A stretch of DNA of 15,884 nt from Candidatus Zixiibacteriota bacterium. Its GTDB lineage: Bacteria > Zixibacteria > MSB-5A5 > GN15 > FEB-12. This document shows, in pieces, positions 1 through 8,442 of the stretch. Position 1 is the stretch's first letter. Every line of letters starts with the position of its first letter. The notes beneath the pieces were generated by a model that saw only the letters and a program-made list of their open reading frames with translations, was not told the DNA's origin and searched no databases. The DNA is taken from NCBI GenBank assembly GCA_030591625.1, contig JAUVAR010000025.1:1-15884 (forward strand), written 5' to 3'. The position numbers and the translations under genes were made by a program.

Positions 1-1466
1 AATATGATACCAAAGTAAAGATCAATGCCGACTCCGATGCGGAACTCTCTCATGGTTCTGTAGTGATAGCAGCTATTACATCATGCACGAATACTTCTGA
101 TCCATCGGTTTTGATAGCTGCAGGTCTATTGGCCCGAAATGCTGTCGCAAAGGGATTGAATGTTAAGCCGTTCGTTAAGACTTCGTTGGCCCCGGGCTCG
201 CGAGTTGTAATTGATTATCTCGAAAGTGCCGGTCTGATAGGTGACCTTGAGAAACTTGGGTTTCATAATGTTGGGTTTGGATGTACCAGTTGTATAGGAA
301 ATTCGGGTCCGTTGAAGGATGAAGTAATCAATGCGATCAATGATAATAATATTGTCGCATCGGCTGTTCTCTCGGGGAATCGTAATTTCGAAGGACGAGT
401 CAGCCCGCACACTCGCGCCAACTATCTTGCCTCGCCACCTCTGGTGATTGCTTATGCCCTCGCCGGGACTGTTGATATTGATTTGACTCAAGAACCTGTG
501 GGAACTGACAAAGATGGCAACCCTGTTATGCTCTCTGATATCTGGCCGGATGAAAAAGAGGTCAGCGATGCAATCACCGCTCACGTAACACCTGAAATGT
601 TTCGCAAGCGTTACGGTTCAGTTTTTGACAGCAATGAAATGTGGAATAAAATTGAATCAGGTGGTGGTGATATTTATGCGTGGAATGAAAATTCGACCTA
701 CATTCAGGAACCGCCATTCTTTATTGATATGAAATTGGAACCGGAAGAATTAACTTCGATTAATGATGCTCGTGTTCTGGCGATGCTTGGTGATTCAATC
801 ACGACCGACCATATTTCTCCGGCCGGTGTCATTAAATCAGATTCTCCGGCAGGACACTATCTGCTCGAAAATGATGTGCAGTTTGCGGACTTCAATTCGT
901 ATGGTTCTCGTCGGGGTAATGACCGTGTAATGACACGCGGAACATTTGCCAATATACGTTTGCGCAACCAGCTTGTTCCGGGAAGTGAAGGTGGCGTGAC
1001 TGTTTATTTCCCTGACAATGAAACAACAAGCATTTATGAGGCAGCTGAAAAGTACAAAGCATCGGGAACGCCACTAATTATTCTTGCCGGTAACGATTAC
1101 GGTATGGGATCTTCACGCGATTGGGCTGCCAAAGGAACGAAACTGCTTGGTGTGAAAGCTGTCATTGCACAGTCGTATGAACGTATTCATCGCTCGAACT
1201 TAGTTGGAATGGGTGTGTTGCCGTTGCAGTTTTTAGATGGTGAATCGAAAGAGACACATGGTTTGAAAGGTGATGAACTTTTCACTATCGAAGGTTTGTC
1301 AAACAATCTGAAGCCGAAACAGAAGGTTCAGGTTAAAGCGCTCTCGAGTGCGGGCGAAAAGAAATTTGAAGCTATTGTACGAATAGATACTGTCATTGAA
1401 GTTGATTATTATCGCTATGGTGGAGTGCTCCAAATGGTGCTGCTTCAGATGGCTGGAAAAAAGTAA
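1..1466 (+). CDS. acnA: Aconitate hydratase, C-terminal part (5' end outside window)
   Basis: Aconitase interconverts citrate and isocitrate in the TCA cycle, in the cytoplasm, with a [4Fe-4S] cluster. The open frame runs in from the left edge (first full codon at 3) without a stop. The GTG at 63 is an internal valine in the conserved HGSVVIAAITSCTNTS block, not a start. About 487 residues are visible of a protein usually near 750-900. Cluster ligands are the Cys of SCTNTS (visible residue 28) and both Cys of GCTSCIGNSG (94 and 97). The C-terminal swivel domain shows GDSITTDHISPAG, YGSRRGND and the active-site loop GNDYGMGSSRDWAAKG, all typical of the AcnA/IRP branch. The reading frame is intact to a TAA stop. 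The AcnA-like motifs favour acnA over acnB, which has a different domain order. The family assignment is very sure; the gene symbol is slightly less so because the N-terminus is missing. Confidence 0.96.
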   Translation, partial: YDTKVKINADSDAELSHGSVVIAAITSCTNTSDPSVLIAAGLLARNAVAKGLNVKPFVKTSLAPGSRVVIDYLESAGLIGDLEKLGFHNVGFGCTSCIGNSGPLKDEVINAINDNNIVASAVLSGNRNFEGRVSPHTRANYLASPPLVIAYALAGTVDIDLTQEPVGTDKDGNPVMLSDIWPDEKEVSDAITAHVTPEMFRKRYGSVFDSNEMWNKIESGGGDIYAWNENSTYIQEPPFFIDMKLEPEELTSINDARVLAMLGDSITTDHISPAGVIKSDSPAGHYLLENDVQFADFNSYGSRRGNDRVMTRGTFANIRLRNQLVPGSEGGVTVYFPDNETTSIYEAAEKYKASGTPLIILAGNDYGMGSSRDWAAKGTKLLGVKAVIAQSYERIHRSNLVGMGVLPLQFLDGESKETHGLKGDELFTIEGLSNNLKPKQKVQVKALSSAGEKKFEAIVRIDTVIEVDYYRYGGVLQMVLLQMAGKK

Positions 1467-1474
1467 ATAAAATA

Positions 1475-1493
1475 ATCGTTCGTCAAGAACGAT
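1475..1493. repeat. Inverted repeat between acnA and fba
   Basis: A perfect 7-bp inverted repeat, ATCGTTC at 1475-1481 and GAACGAT at 1487-1493, encloses a 5-nt loop (GTCAA). It lies 8 bp after the aconitase stop and about 20 bp before the aldolase Shine-Dalgarno. It could form an RNA hairpin, but no T-tract follows, so it is not a convincing intrinsic terminator. A processing or stability hairpin, or an operator, are alternatives. Confidence 0.45.
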
Positions 1494-1525
1494 GAACAAA
1501 GTTTATAATATTAGGGAGAAAAGCT

Positions 1526-2554
1526 ATGCCTGTAGCATCACCTGAAATGTATCGCAAAATGTTAACGGCCGCTCGTGACGGTCACTATGCTTATCCTGCG
1601 ATTAATGTAACGTCGGTTACAACTGCGAACGCCGCACTAAAAGGATTTTCTGATGCAGGATCTGATGGAATCATTCAGCTCTCGACCGGTGGCGGTGAGT
1701 TTGCATCGGGATTGGGTGTCAAGGATGCGGTAATCGGATCAATCAGTATTGCCAAGCATGTGCATCTATTGGCCGAACGGTATAATATTTATATAGCGTT
1801 GCATACCGATCATTGTCAGCCCAAGAAGCTCGACACGTATGTACGTCCTTTGATTGCAGAAACTGTCCGTCGTCGTGCCGCCGGAAAAGCGAACTTGTTT
1901 AATTCGCACATGTTTGATGGGTCAGAACTTCCGACCGATGAAAACTTGAAACTATCGGTTGACCTTTTGAAGGTGTGTAAAGAGAACGAAATTATTCTTG
2001 AAGTTGAGATCGGTGTGGTTGGCGGTGAAGAGGATGGAATCGATAACACTGATACACCGGCCGAAAAACTTTATACAACACCTGAGGATATGCTCGCAGT
2101 AGCTGAGCAACTCGGTGGCATGGATGCACCATTTATGGTTGCAGCTACCTTTGGAAACGTTCATGGAATATACAAACCGGGTAATGTTGTTTTGAAACCA
2201 AAGATTCTTGCCGAAGGTCAGCAGGCGGTGGCAGATAAGTACGGTGATGACGCGAGGTTCTTCCTTGTCTTCCATGGTGGTTCAGGTTCGGAACTTAAAG
2301 ATATTCATGAGACGCTCAACTATGGTGTGATTAAGATGAATATTGATACTGACACACAATACGAATTTACACAGCCATTAGCCGAGCATATTATATCAAG
2401 CCAAAGTGAACTGACTCATACTGCCGATGCGATGGCGAACAAGAAGAAATTCGATCCTCGTTCGTACCTTAAGAAAGCTGAAGCAGGAATGGCTGAGCGT
2501 ATTGCGAAAGGTTGCAAAGACTTGAAGTCGGATGGCAAGTCGATCTTTGCATAA
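1526..2554 (+). CDS. fba: Class II fructose-1,6-bisphosphate aldolase
   Basis: Zinc-dependent aldolase that reversibly cleaves fructose-1,6-bisphosphate into dihydroxyacetone phosphate and glyceraldehyde-3-phosphate (glycolysis and gluconeogenesis; cytoplasm). The 342-aa product has normal length and closely follows the long class II type found in Mycobacterium: it starts MPVASPEMY and contains PAINVTS near 24-30. Metal and catalytic motifs seen are HTDH at 93-96 (H93, D95, H96), LEVEIGVVGGEEDG at 159-171, VHG with H213, FHGGSGSE with H250, and the substrate-binding MNIDTDTQ at 271-278. The C-terminus DPRSYLKKAE is typical. The ATG is preceded by AGGGAG at 1513-1518, a good ribosome-binding site with 7-nt spacing. 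The gene lies 59 bp after aconitase and 27 bp before gcvT, and may be part of the same transcript. Confidence 0.97.
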   Translation: MPVASPEMYRKMLTAARDGHYAYPAINVTSVTTANAALKGFSDAGSDGIIQLSTGGGEFASGLGVKDAVIGSISIAKHVHLLAERYNIYIALHTDHCQPKKLDTYVRPLIAETVRRRAAGKANLFNSHMFDGSELPTDENLKLSVDLLKVCKENEIILEVEIGVVGGEEDGIDNTDTPAEKLYTTPEDMLAVAEQLGGMDAPFMVAATFGNVHGIYKPGNVVLKPKILAEGQQAVADKYGDDARFFLVFHGGSGSELKDIHETLNYGVIKMNIDTDTQYEFTQPLAEHIISSQSELTHTADAMANKKKFDPRSYLKKAEAGMAERIAKGCKDLKSDGKSIFA

Positions 2555-2581
2555 ACTTGATTATAGGATTTGATTTTTCAA

Positions 2582-3679
2582 ATGACGACCGAAACAAAAA
2601 AGACACCGTTCTATAAGTATCATGTTGACGCCGGTGCTAAGATGGTTGAGTTTGCAGGATTCATCATGCCAATTCAATATTCAGGAATCACAGCTGAACA
2701 TCTGGCTGTACGTAAGAATGTTGGCCTGTTTGATCTCTCTCACATGGGTGAGTTTGAAGTGACGGGTGAAGGTGCTGAAGCGTTCCTGCAGAAAACTACA
2801 ACTAACAATGTTGCAGATCTCAAGACGGGTCAGATTCAGTATAGTTGTATGACCTACGAAGATGGTGGCATTGTTGATGATCTTTTAATCTACAAGCTTG
2901 AAGATGGTTATATGCTTGTGGTCAATGCATCTAATTTGAAAAAAGATTACGATTGGCTTTCGTCGCACGCCGGTGATGATGTGACGCTGACTGATCTTTC
3001 CGACGATTTTGGTTTACTTGCAATTCAAGGACCAAAAGCGCAGAAGGTAATGGCTGAGCTGACAGATTACGATTTGGATAGTATGGCTTACTACAATTGG
3101 GCTGAGGCTGTTATCGGTGATGTTGCAGTTATGTTTTCAAGAACTGGTTATACAGGTGAAGATGGTTTCGAATTGTATATCCCGGTTGAACATTGCGACA
3201 AAGTTTGGTTGGTTGTGTCAGAAGCAGGTAAAAAGCATGATCTTAAGATGATCGGTTTGGCGGCTCGTGATTCATTGCGTTTGGAAATGAAAATGGCTCT
3301 TTATGGAAATGACATCGACAAGAGCACCACGCCTATTGAGGCTGGTCTCTCGTGGATTGTTGATTTGAATACTGATTTTATTGGCAAAGAAGTTATTGCG
3401 AAACAAAAAGAAGAACGTCCAAGTCGTCGGCTTGTCTGTCTCGAACTTGAAGGAAGAGCATTCCCACGTACTGGATATAGTATTTATTCAGGTGATGCAG
3501 AAGTTGGCAAAGTAACTTCAGGAATATACTCCCCATCTTTGGAGAAACCTGTCGCGCTTGGTTATCTTCCGCGCAAACTAGCCAAGTCGGGTTCGCAGGT
3601 AACAGTTGAGATTAGAAATAAACATTTTCCGGCTACGGTTGTTAAGCCACCATTTTATAAAAATGGTACCCACAAGTAG
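2582..3679 (+). CDS. gcvT: Glycine cleavage system T protein (aminomethyltransferase)
   Basis: GcvT transfers the methylene group from the aminomethyl-lipoyl arm of H protein to tetrahydrofolate, releasing ammonia, during glycine breakdown. The product of 365 aa has the usual family length. Motifs seen are KMVEFAGFIMPIQY at 20-33, GLFDLSHMGE at 48-57, GGIVDDLLIY at 95-104 with the folate-contacting Asp at about 100, VVNASN at 113-118, and SRTGYTGEDGFELY and RDSLRLE further on. A longer reading from a TTG at 2570 is possible, but the family pattern and the AGGA at 2565-2568 favour the ATG at 2582 (spacing 13, rather long). No gcvH, gcvP or glyA is present in the window, so its partners must be elsewhere. 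The small chance that it is a YgfZ-like paralogue is reduced by the complete GcvT motif set. Confidence 0.95.
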   Translation: MTTETKKTPFYKYHVDAGAKMVEFAGFIMPIQYSGITAEHLAVRKNVGLFDLSHMGEFEVTGEGAEAFLQKTTTNNVADLKTGQIQYSCMTYEDGGIVDDLLIYKLEDGYMLVVNASNLKKDYDWLSSHAGDDVTLTDLSDDFGLLAIQGPKAQKVMAELTDYDLDSMAYYNWAEAVIGDVAVMFSRTGYTGEDGFELYIPVEHCDKVWLVVSEAGKKHDLKMIGLAARDSLRLEMKMALYGNDIDKSTTPIEAGLSWIVDLNTDFIGKEVIAKQKEERPSRRLVCLELEGRAFPRTGYSIYSGDAEVGKVTSGIYSPSLEKPVALGYLPRKLAKSGSQVTVEIRNKHFPATVVKPPFYKNGTHK

Positions 3680-3690
3680 GTTGCTCGACT

Positions 3691-4419
3691 ATGAAGATAG
3701 ATTTATTGCTTACCCCCGTTCGACTTGATCAAATAGCTCTTGAAAATAAGACTGTGGCGGTTATTGATGTTCTTAGATGCACGACTTCAATTTGTAGTAT
3801 GTTTCGTGCCGGTGCAAAAGCTGTCATTCCGATGACAGGCCCGGGTGAAGCGGGCGAGATGTGGTCCAAGATCGGGAGTGAGTCCGCAGTTCTCGCGGGT
3901 GAACGGAATGGGGTTAAAATTGAAAACTTCAGCCTTGGTAATTCCCCTTTAGAATTTAATGCCGACAATGTTGGTGGCAAGTATGTTATTACTTCTACAA
4001 CTAACGGAACACCGGTTTTTTCGGGACTCTCCAAAGCAGCTCTTGTGCTAACCTGTGCCTTGGTGAATATTTCAGTTGTTGCAAAGCGTGTGCATGATGA
4101 AAAGCGCGATTTGCTGATTGTTTGTTCGGGACGAGAAGGTGGGTTCTCGATTGAAGATACACTCTGTGGCGGGATACTGATAGACAGATTACAGAATGAG
4201 TATAATAACACAGTCTTTTTGAATGACGCTGCATCGCTGGCTCAATTGCTGTATCGTGATAATGGCGACAAAATACATTCAGCTATTGAAGAGGGTGAAC
4301 ATGGTGCTTACTTGAGTTCGATAGGATTTAGTGAAGATATAAAGATGGCTGCAGATATTGATGCGGTACCTATTTTGTCGTTGCTTCGCGATGGCCGTCT
4401 TATTAAAGAAGAAATATAA
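3691..4419 (+). CDS. comB: ComB-family 2-phosphosulfolactate phosphatase
   Basis: ComB enzymes are Mg-dependent phosphatases. The archetype removes phosphate from (R)-2-phospho-3-sulfolactate in coenzyme M synthesis. The 242-aa product fits the family length and shows its motifs in order: VAVIDVLRCTTSI at 22-34, AGERNG at 69-74, LGNSPLEF at 82-89, STTNGT at 102-107, and CSGREGGFSIEDTLCGG at 145-161. These acidic and glycine-rich segments form the active site of the family. The start has AGG at 3678-3680, overlapping the gcvT stop, and the gap to gcvT is 11 bp, so the two are probably cotranscribed. No other coenzyme M or sulfolactate gene (comA, comC, comDE or suyAB-type) is visible. In a bacterium the true substrate may therefore be sulfolactate phosphate or something else. 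The family is sure; the exact substrate is not. Confidence 0.88.
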   Translation: MKIDLLLTPVRLDQIALENKTVAVIDVLRCTTSICSMFRAGAKAVIPMTGPGEAGEMWSKIGSESAVLAGERNGVKIENFSLGNSPLEFNADNVGGKYVITSTTNGTPVFSGLSKAALVLTCALVNISVVAKRVHDEKRDLLIVCSGREGGFSIEDTLCGGILIDRLQNEYNNTVFLNDAASLAQLLYRDNGDKIHSAIEEGEHGAYLSSIGFSEDIKMAADIDAVPILSLLRDGRLIKEEI

Positions 4420-4468
4420 ATTCCCATTTTCGATATAACCGATTATAAATACCGGGGTATAATAAGAG

Positions 4469-6370
4469 ATGTTAAGACAAATAATACTAACAGGTTTATT
4501 CCTGCTTCTAATCAGATCCAGCGCCAGTGCTGTCCTGGGGCTTGAGTGTAAACTGGCGGTCAAACAGTATGATACTGCAACTGAGAAGAATGTACTGCTC
4601 TACACTGATACAGCTCAATTCATAGTTGGTCAGTCTGCACTTGGAACGATGCTTGCATTTTCGGTTGATATCAAAGTAACAGCCGTCGATTCTATCGGTG
4701 CAAGTTTTATGGTTCATCTGGTGACGATGAATCAGCCGGTATTTAATGCCGCCAGGAAGTTTGATGTTGAGTATGGTCTTCCCGCGCAAATTAGAGATAT
4801 CGAGGGGAAGGGTGATTCGCGTTATACTTTCGAAGTTTGGCCGATACGTGAAGTTGATATCGATACAGCAAAGTGTAACTACTCGCATCTTTCGTCTGAG
4901 GACTTCAATGTTGATCCAACGGCTCATTTTAATATTTATTATGTTCCCTTTACGCATGGGGATTTCTATTGGAATGCGATGAAGGGTCTGATGGAGACTG
5001 AGTATGAACGATTCAAGGAATTAAACAGGTTTAACCTTCCGGGTAAATATGCGCTCTATCTTTGTCCCTGTGAAGTTCCATCGATTATTTGGGGCAAACG
5101 TTTTGGCATGATGATCGACCCAACCCGCAGTACTATGGCTTCGGTTTATAACAAAGTTGGTAATACGACGCATCCATTTATGCCGCTCTATATTTCAATT
5201 CTACGAAATATGGGATACGCACCGGCATTCTTGGCCGAGGGTTATGCCGGTTATCTGTCTGATGCTGTCTGGGGGATGAAAAATATTCGTGAGGAAGGGC
5301 GGGCATTGCCCCTTGCTGATATGCTTATTTCTTCTGTTTATTTTGATGCCGATCCGGAAGTGTCCGACCGCACCGCTGCAACCTTTGTACGGTATCTAAT
5401 TGAGCAGTACAAGATAAGTACATTCAAAAAGCTCTATAGCAAGGCAGATGATCTTAATCTCAGGAGTTCAATCGAAGAAGTCTATGGTCAATCAATTGCG
5501 GAACTTGAATCAGGATGGAACAATTATCTCGATACTGTAATTGTCAAACCGGGACAGCTTCTATTTTATGCAGATCAAGCTGAAGTACTTTTTCAGTATA
5601 AGTTAATGAAAGATTATGGTGTAGCAGCGCTTAATATCTCGACAAATAGTTTCGATTCTCTGAGGTCGTTCACTCTTCTATCGCGCGTCTCACTATTTCG
5701 TGGCGATTACTATGATGCAGTAGATTACCAAAAAGCTTTGATGAAGATTGATACTCTTACTCCATCATTGCAAATGGCGCTCGGTTCGTTTCAGATGATG
5801 GCCGGAAATTATAACCAGGCTGCTGAATCATTTGCAGAAGCAAAAGCTGTTAATCCCAAAGATCAATATATTGATTTCAATATAGCCCTCAATCATTTGC
5901 GACAGGGTGATTCGACTACGGCACGTAATATTCTTACAGGTATTGTTAATTTTTCTGGTGATCGGGTTCCAAGAGTTGAAGCAAGAATTATACTTGGATA
6001 CCTGATGAAAGATTCATCTGGTGCTGCAGCGGAAGCTCTTGTGAAGAAATATTTTGGTGAGGCTGCTAATTTGCTCGGCACCAATACTCGCACAAGTTCA
6101 CCCAACGCACAGCAGCAGATGTGGAACGGGATGGCACGACTTGGATTAGGCGACACAGGCGCAGCGCTTGACTTTTTCGAAACTGCTCTCTATTTGGAAT
6201 CACGCTCCTTTTATCTTGGTATGATAAATTTGTGGCTTGGTAAACTGGCCGATGTTCGAGGTGAACGTGATGTGGCAAAATATTATTATGTTGAAGTTAT
6301 CAATGGCCAGTCGGCAGATTATCACCGTGTAGAAGCAGAATTTTATCTAAAGAATAAATACAAACAGTAG
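4469..6370 (+). CDS. Secreted TPR protein with degenerate peptidase-MA-like (gluzincin) domain
   Basis: A 633-aa exported protein. Residues 1-21 form a hydrophobic signal peptide ending SASA; no lipobox Cys follows. Residues about 25-150 look like a beta-rich N-terminal region. Residues about 150-360 follow the layout of the peptidase MA-like family: an N-terminal 'HFNIYYVPF' strand, a 'YERFKELN' helix, AFLAEGYAGYL at 253-263 with the Glu that would be the third zinc ligand (E257), then ATFVRYLIEQY and QSIAELESGWNNYL. The HExxH expected some 15 residues before AEG is absent; the equivalent stretch near 238-249 reads MPLYISILRNMG. The C-terminal half (about 390-630) contains TPR-like helical repeats (for example ALGSFQMMAGNYNQAAESFAEA). 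It is probably not a working metallopeptidase but a periplasmic or surface scaffold; this is inference. It ends 2 bp before the BatA-like gene. The start has only a weak AAGAG upstream. Confidence 0.72.
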   Translation: MLRQIILTGLFLLLIRSSASAVLGLECKLAVKQYDTATEKNVLLYTDTAQFIVGQSALGTMLAFSVDIKVTAVDSIGASFMVHLVTMNQPVFNAARKFDVEYGLPAQIRDIEGKGDSRYTFEVWPIREVDIDTAKCNYSHLSSEDFNVDPTAHFNIYYVPFTHGDFYWNAMKGLMETEYERFKELNRFNLPGKYALYLCPCEVPSIIWGKRFGMMIDPTRSTMASVYNKVGNTTHPFMPLYISILRNMGYAPAFLAEGYAGYLSDAVWGMKNIREEGRALPLADMLISSVYFDADPEVSDRTAATFVRYLIEQYKISTFKKLYSKADDLNLRSSIEEVYGQSIAELESGWNNYLDTVIVKPGQLLFYADQAEVLFQYKLMKDYGVAALNISTNSFDSLRSFTLLSRVSLFRGDYYDAVDYQKALMKIDTLTPSLQMALGSFQMMAGNYNQAAESFAEAKAVNPKDQYIDFNIALNHLRQGDSTTARNILTGIVNFSGDRVPRVEARIILGYLMKDSSGAAAEALVKKYFGEAANLLGTNTRTSSPNAQQQMWNGMARLGLGDTGAALDFFETALYLESRSFYLGMINLWLGKLADVRGERDVAKYYYVEVINGQSADYHRVEAEFYLKNKYKQ

Positions 6371-6372
6371 AT

Positions 6373-8439
6373 ATGTTCACTTTTTTAAACTCGACAATTC
6401 TTCTGGCGGCATCTGCTGCAATAATACCTTTGTTGATTCACCTTTTCTCCAGACGGAGAAGAAAGGTTGTTGAGTTTTCATCGCTTCGTCATCTAAAAGC
6501 TATGCAGAGGCGACAGGTTCGCAGGCTGAAGATACGGCAGCTTTTGCTTTTAATAATTCGTACGCTAATAATTCTGGCGGTAGTAATTGCATTTGCACGG
6601 CCTACTCTCAAGGATGGCAACGTTGGCAAGCATGCATCTGTTTCAGCAGTCATTATTTTCGATAATACTGCCTCAATGAATCGCACCGTTGCCGATGGAC
6701 AACTATTTGAGTTAGCTCGTCGCAGGACTGCTTCTCTATTAGAAACATTTGGACAGGGTGATAAAATTTGTCTTTTGCCTTTAACGGGTACCAATGAATC
6801 TGAACGTGCGCAGTTTGTATCATTAGTATTGGCGCTTGAACAACTCAAACAAATCAAACCTGGTGAAAGTGGAACGAGTATTGACAATGCTCTGGGTGAG
6901 GCGATCAATCTGCTTGAGGATGAGCATGACTTGAATCGTGAAATTTATATTGTATGCGACCAACAGAGGCGGTTGTTGCCCGAAAAACAATTATTTGCAG
7001 AAGTTGATGCAAAAATATATTTGGTGGAACTGCCCGTTGAGGAAGTTGAAAATATAGGGGTTACATCGATTGATTTTGGTGGACAGTTAATTCAGGCCGG
7101 ACATGATTTTGAAATTGTTGTTTCAATCAAAAACTATGGTGCGGAAAATGAAACAGATCGTATTGCATCATGCTTTTTAGATGGACGTCGTGTTTCGCAG
7201 AATGATTTTGAGGTCGGAGCTGATCGTGAAGTATTAGTCAGATTCACAACGAGGGTGACATCGGCTGGATTTCATTCAGGGTTTATTGAGCTTTCCGACG
7301 ATAAATTCCTGACTGACAATCGTGAGTATTTCAGTTTCTATATCCCTGAGCAATTTAATGTTTTGGTTATAGAAAATAACAACGCGGGTCAGTTTATGAC
7401 GCTTGCGCTTGCACCCTCGAGCGAAACAAATAAATACTGGTCAGTGAAAAATGCGAAACCTGAGGAACTGTTCGGGCTTAACTTCTACGATTACGATCTC
7501 ATCCTGCTGGCGGGTACACCGCGACTCTCAAATACAATGATTAATCGATTGAATAATTTTATCCGTATCGGTAACTCTGCGTATTTTACTTATGATGGCA
7601 ACACAGATATAAACTATTTCAACGAAAAATATTCAAGTTTGACAGGCATTACATATCAATCTGCAGTAAATAAATCACCAACTCGTGCAGGCTTTTATAC
7701 ATGGCAATCAATTGACTTGTCGCACCCGATATTTTCTGTCTTCGATCTTGAGGATGATAAGCCACCGGAAGTAAAATTTTGGGCATTACCTCGCATGAGT
7801 GCAGATAGCGATACCCGTATAATTTTGGAATTTACCGGCGGACAACCAGCCCTTGTAGAGAAAAATTATGGCGATGGGAAAGTGATTACATTTACAGGAC
7901 CGATGTCACCTAAGTTTACTGACTTGGTTTCGCATGGCTTTTTTGTTCCGATGACTGCTCGTATTTCCGAGTATCTGGCGTCGGACCTTTCGGGATTTGA
8001 ATTGAAACTGTTTACCGATCAGAACATAAATCGTCCGTTGAAATTACCGGGTGCAATAACAGAACCTGTGCAGATGACAATTCCTGACAGTGCGCGATAT
8101 GATATTATTCCTGATGATCAGAATGGAACAATGATCTTGTCGGCTCGTCCGACTAATCTTTCCGGTATTTATCATATTGAATACAAGGGGCAGGAGATTG
8201 ACCGGTTTGCTGTCAATGTCAGCGAAGAGGAAACGAATTTAGCATCTGTTGATGCGGATCAGTTTTTGCTTTCGTTAGGTGGCGAGCAGTCGAAAATATT
8301 AGAGCCCAATGTTGTGCTTGCAGCGGCCATAGCCGAGTTTCGTATCGGCCGAGAACTCTGGCATATTTTTGCCTGGCTTGCAGCTTTGCTACTTATGGCC
8401 GAGATGCTTCTCGGAAGACGCCAATCGGCTAAGGAATAA
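6373..8439 (+). CDS. BatA-like membrane protein with VWA domain
   Basis: A 688-aa inner-membrane protein of the BatA/aerotolerance type. The N-terminus is the BatA_N pattern: a first membrane helix at about 5-25 (FLNSTILLAASAAIIPLLIHL), a polybasic loop (SRRRRK), FSSLRHLKAMQRRQVRRLK, and a second helix at about 57-76 ending FARP. A von Willebrand A domain starts near 90; its MIDAS motif is DNTASM (D97, T99, S101), Thr replacing the usual first Ser, and GTSIDNAL gives the later Thr. Past about 300 comes an adhesion-like beta region, then a segment resembling a glutamine-amidotransferase-like fold (YDYDLILLAGTPRLS). A last helix, WHIFAWLAALLLMAEML, lies near 662-680, with a short cytoplasmic tail. 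BatA-like proteins usually sit beside MoxR ATPase and DUF58 genes; none is seen here. No clear ribosome-binding site precedes the ATG, which suggests coupling to the TPR gene 2 bp upstream. Confidence 0.82.
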   Translation: MFTFLNSTILLAASAAIIPLLIHLFSRRRRKVVEFSSLRHLKAMQRRQVRRLKIRQLLLLIIRTLIILAVVIAFARPTLKDGNVGKHASVSAVIIFDNTASMNRTVADGQLFELARRRTASLLETFGQGDKICLLPLTGTNESERAQFVSLVLALEQLKQIKPGESGTSIDNALGEAINLLEDEHDLNREIYIVCDQQRRLLPEKQLFAEVDAKIYLVELPVEEVENIGVTSIDFGGQLIQAGHDFEIVVSIKNYGAENETDRIASCFLDGRRVSQNDFEVGADREVLVRFTTRVTSAGFHSGFIELSDDKFLTDNREYFSFYIPEQFNVLVIENNNAGQFMTLALAPSSETNKYWSVKNAKPEELFGLNFYDYDLILLAGTPRLSNTMINRLNNFIRIGNSAYFTYDGNTDINYFNEKYSSLTGITYQSAVNKSPTRAGFYTWQSIDLSHPIFSVFDLEDDKPPEVKFWALPRMSADSDTRIILEFTGGQPALVEKNYGDGKVITFTGPMSPKFTDLVSHGFFVPMTARISEYLASDLSGFELKLFTDQNINRPLKLPGAITEPVQMTIPDSARYDIIPDDQNGTMILSARPTNLSGIYHIEYKGQEIDRFAVNVSEEETNLASVDADQFLLSLGGEQSKILEPNVVLAAAIAEFRIGRELWHIFAWLAALLLMAEMLLGRRQSAKE

Positions 8440-8442
8440 GCG

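Noticed and set aside
63..65. GTG as the start of a short aconitase-like protein
   Set aside because: The frame is open to the left edge and the codons before it encode conserved aconitase residues, so the gene is cut by the window rather than truncated.
126..584. Minus-strand open frame opposite aconitase, and similar minus-strand frames elsewhere
   Set aside because: They lie opposite well-conserved coding sequence, have no family resemblance and no ribosome-binding sites; they are antisense shadows.
1504..1509. TATAAT upstream of the aldolase gene
   Set aside because: Transcription from it would begin near 1516, inside the AGGGAG ribosome-binding site, and no good -35 element lies 16-18 bp upstream. 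It does not fit as the aldolase promoter.
4458..4463. TATAAT 5 bp before the TPR gene start (possible leaderless promoter)
   Set aside because: Spacing would suit a leaderless transcript, but there is no -35 match upstream and A/T-rich spacer makes a chance match likely.
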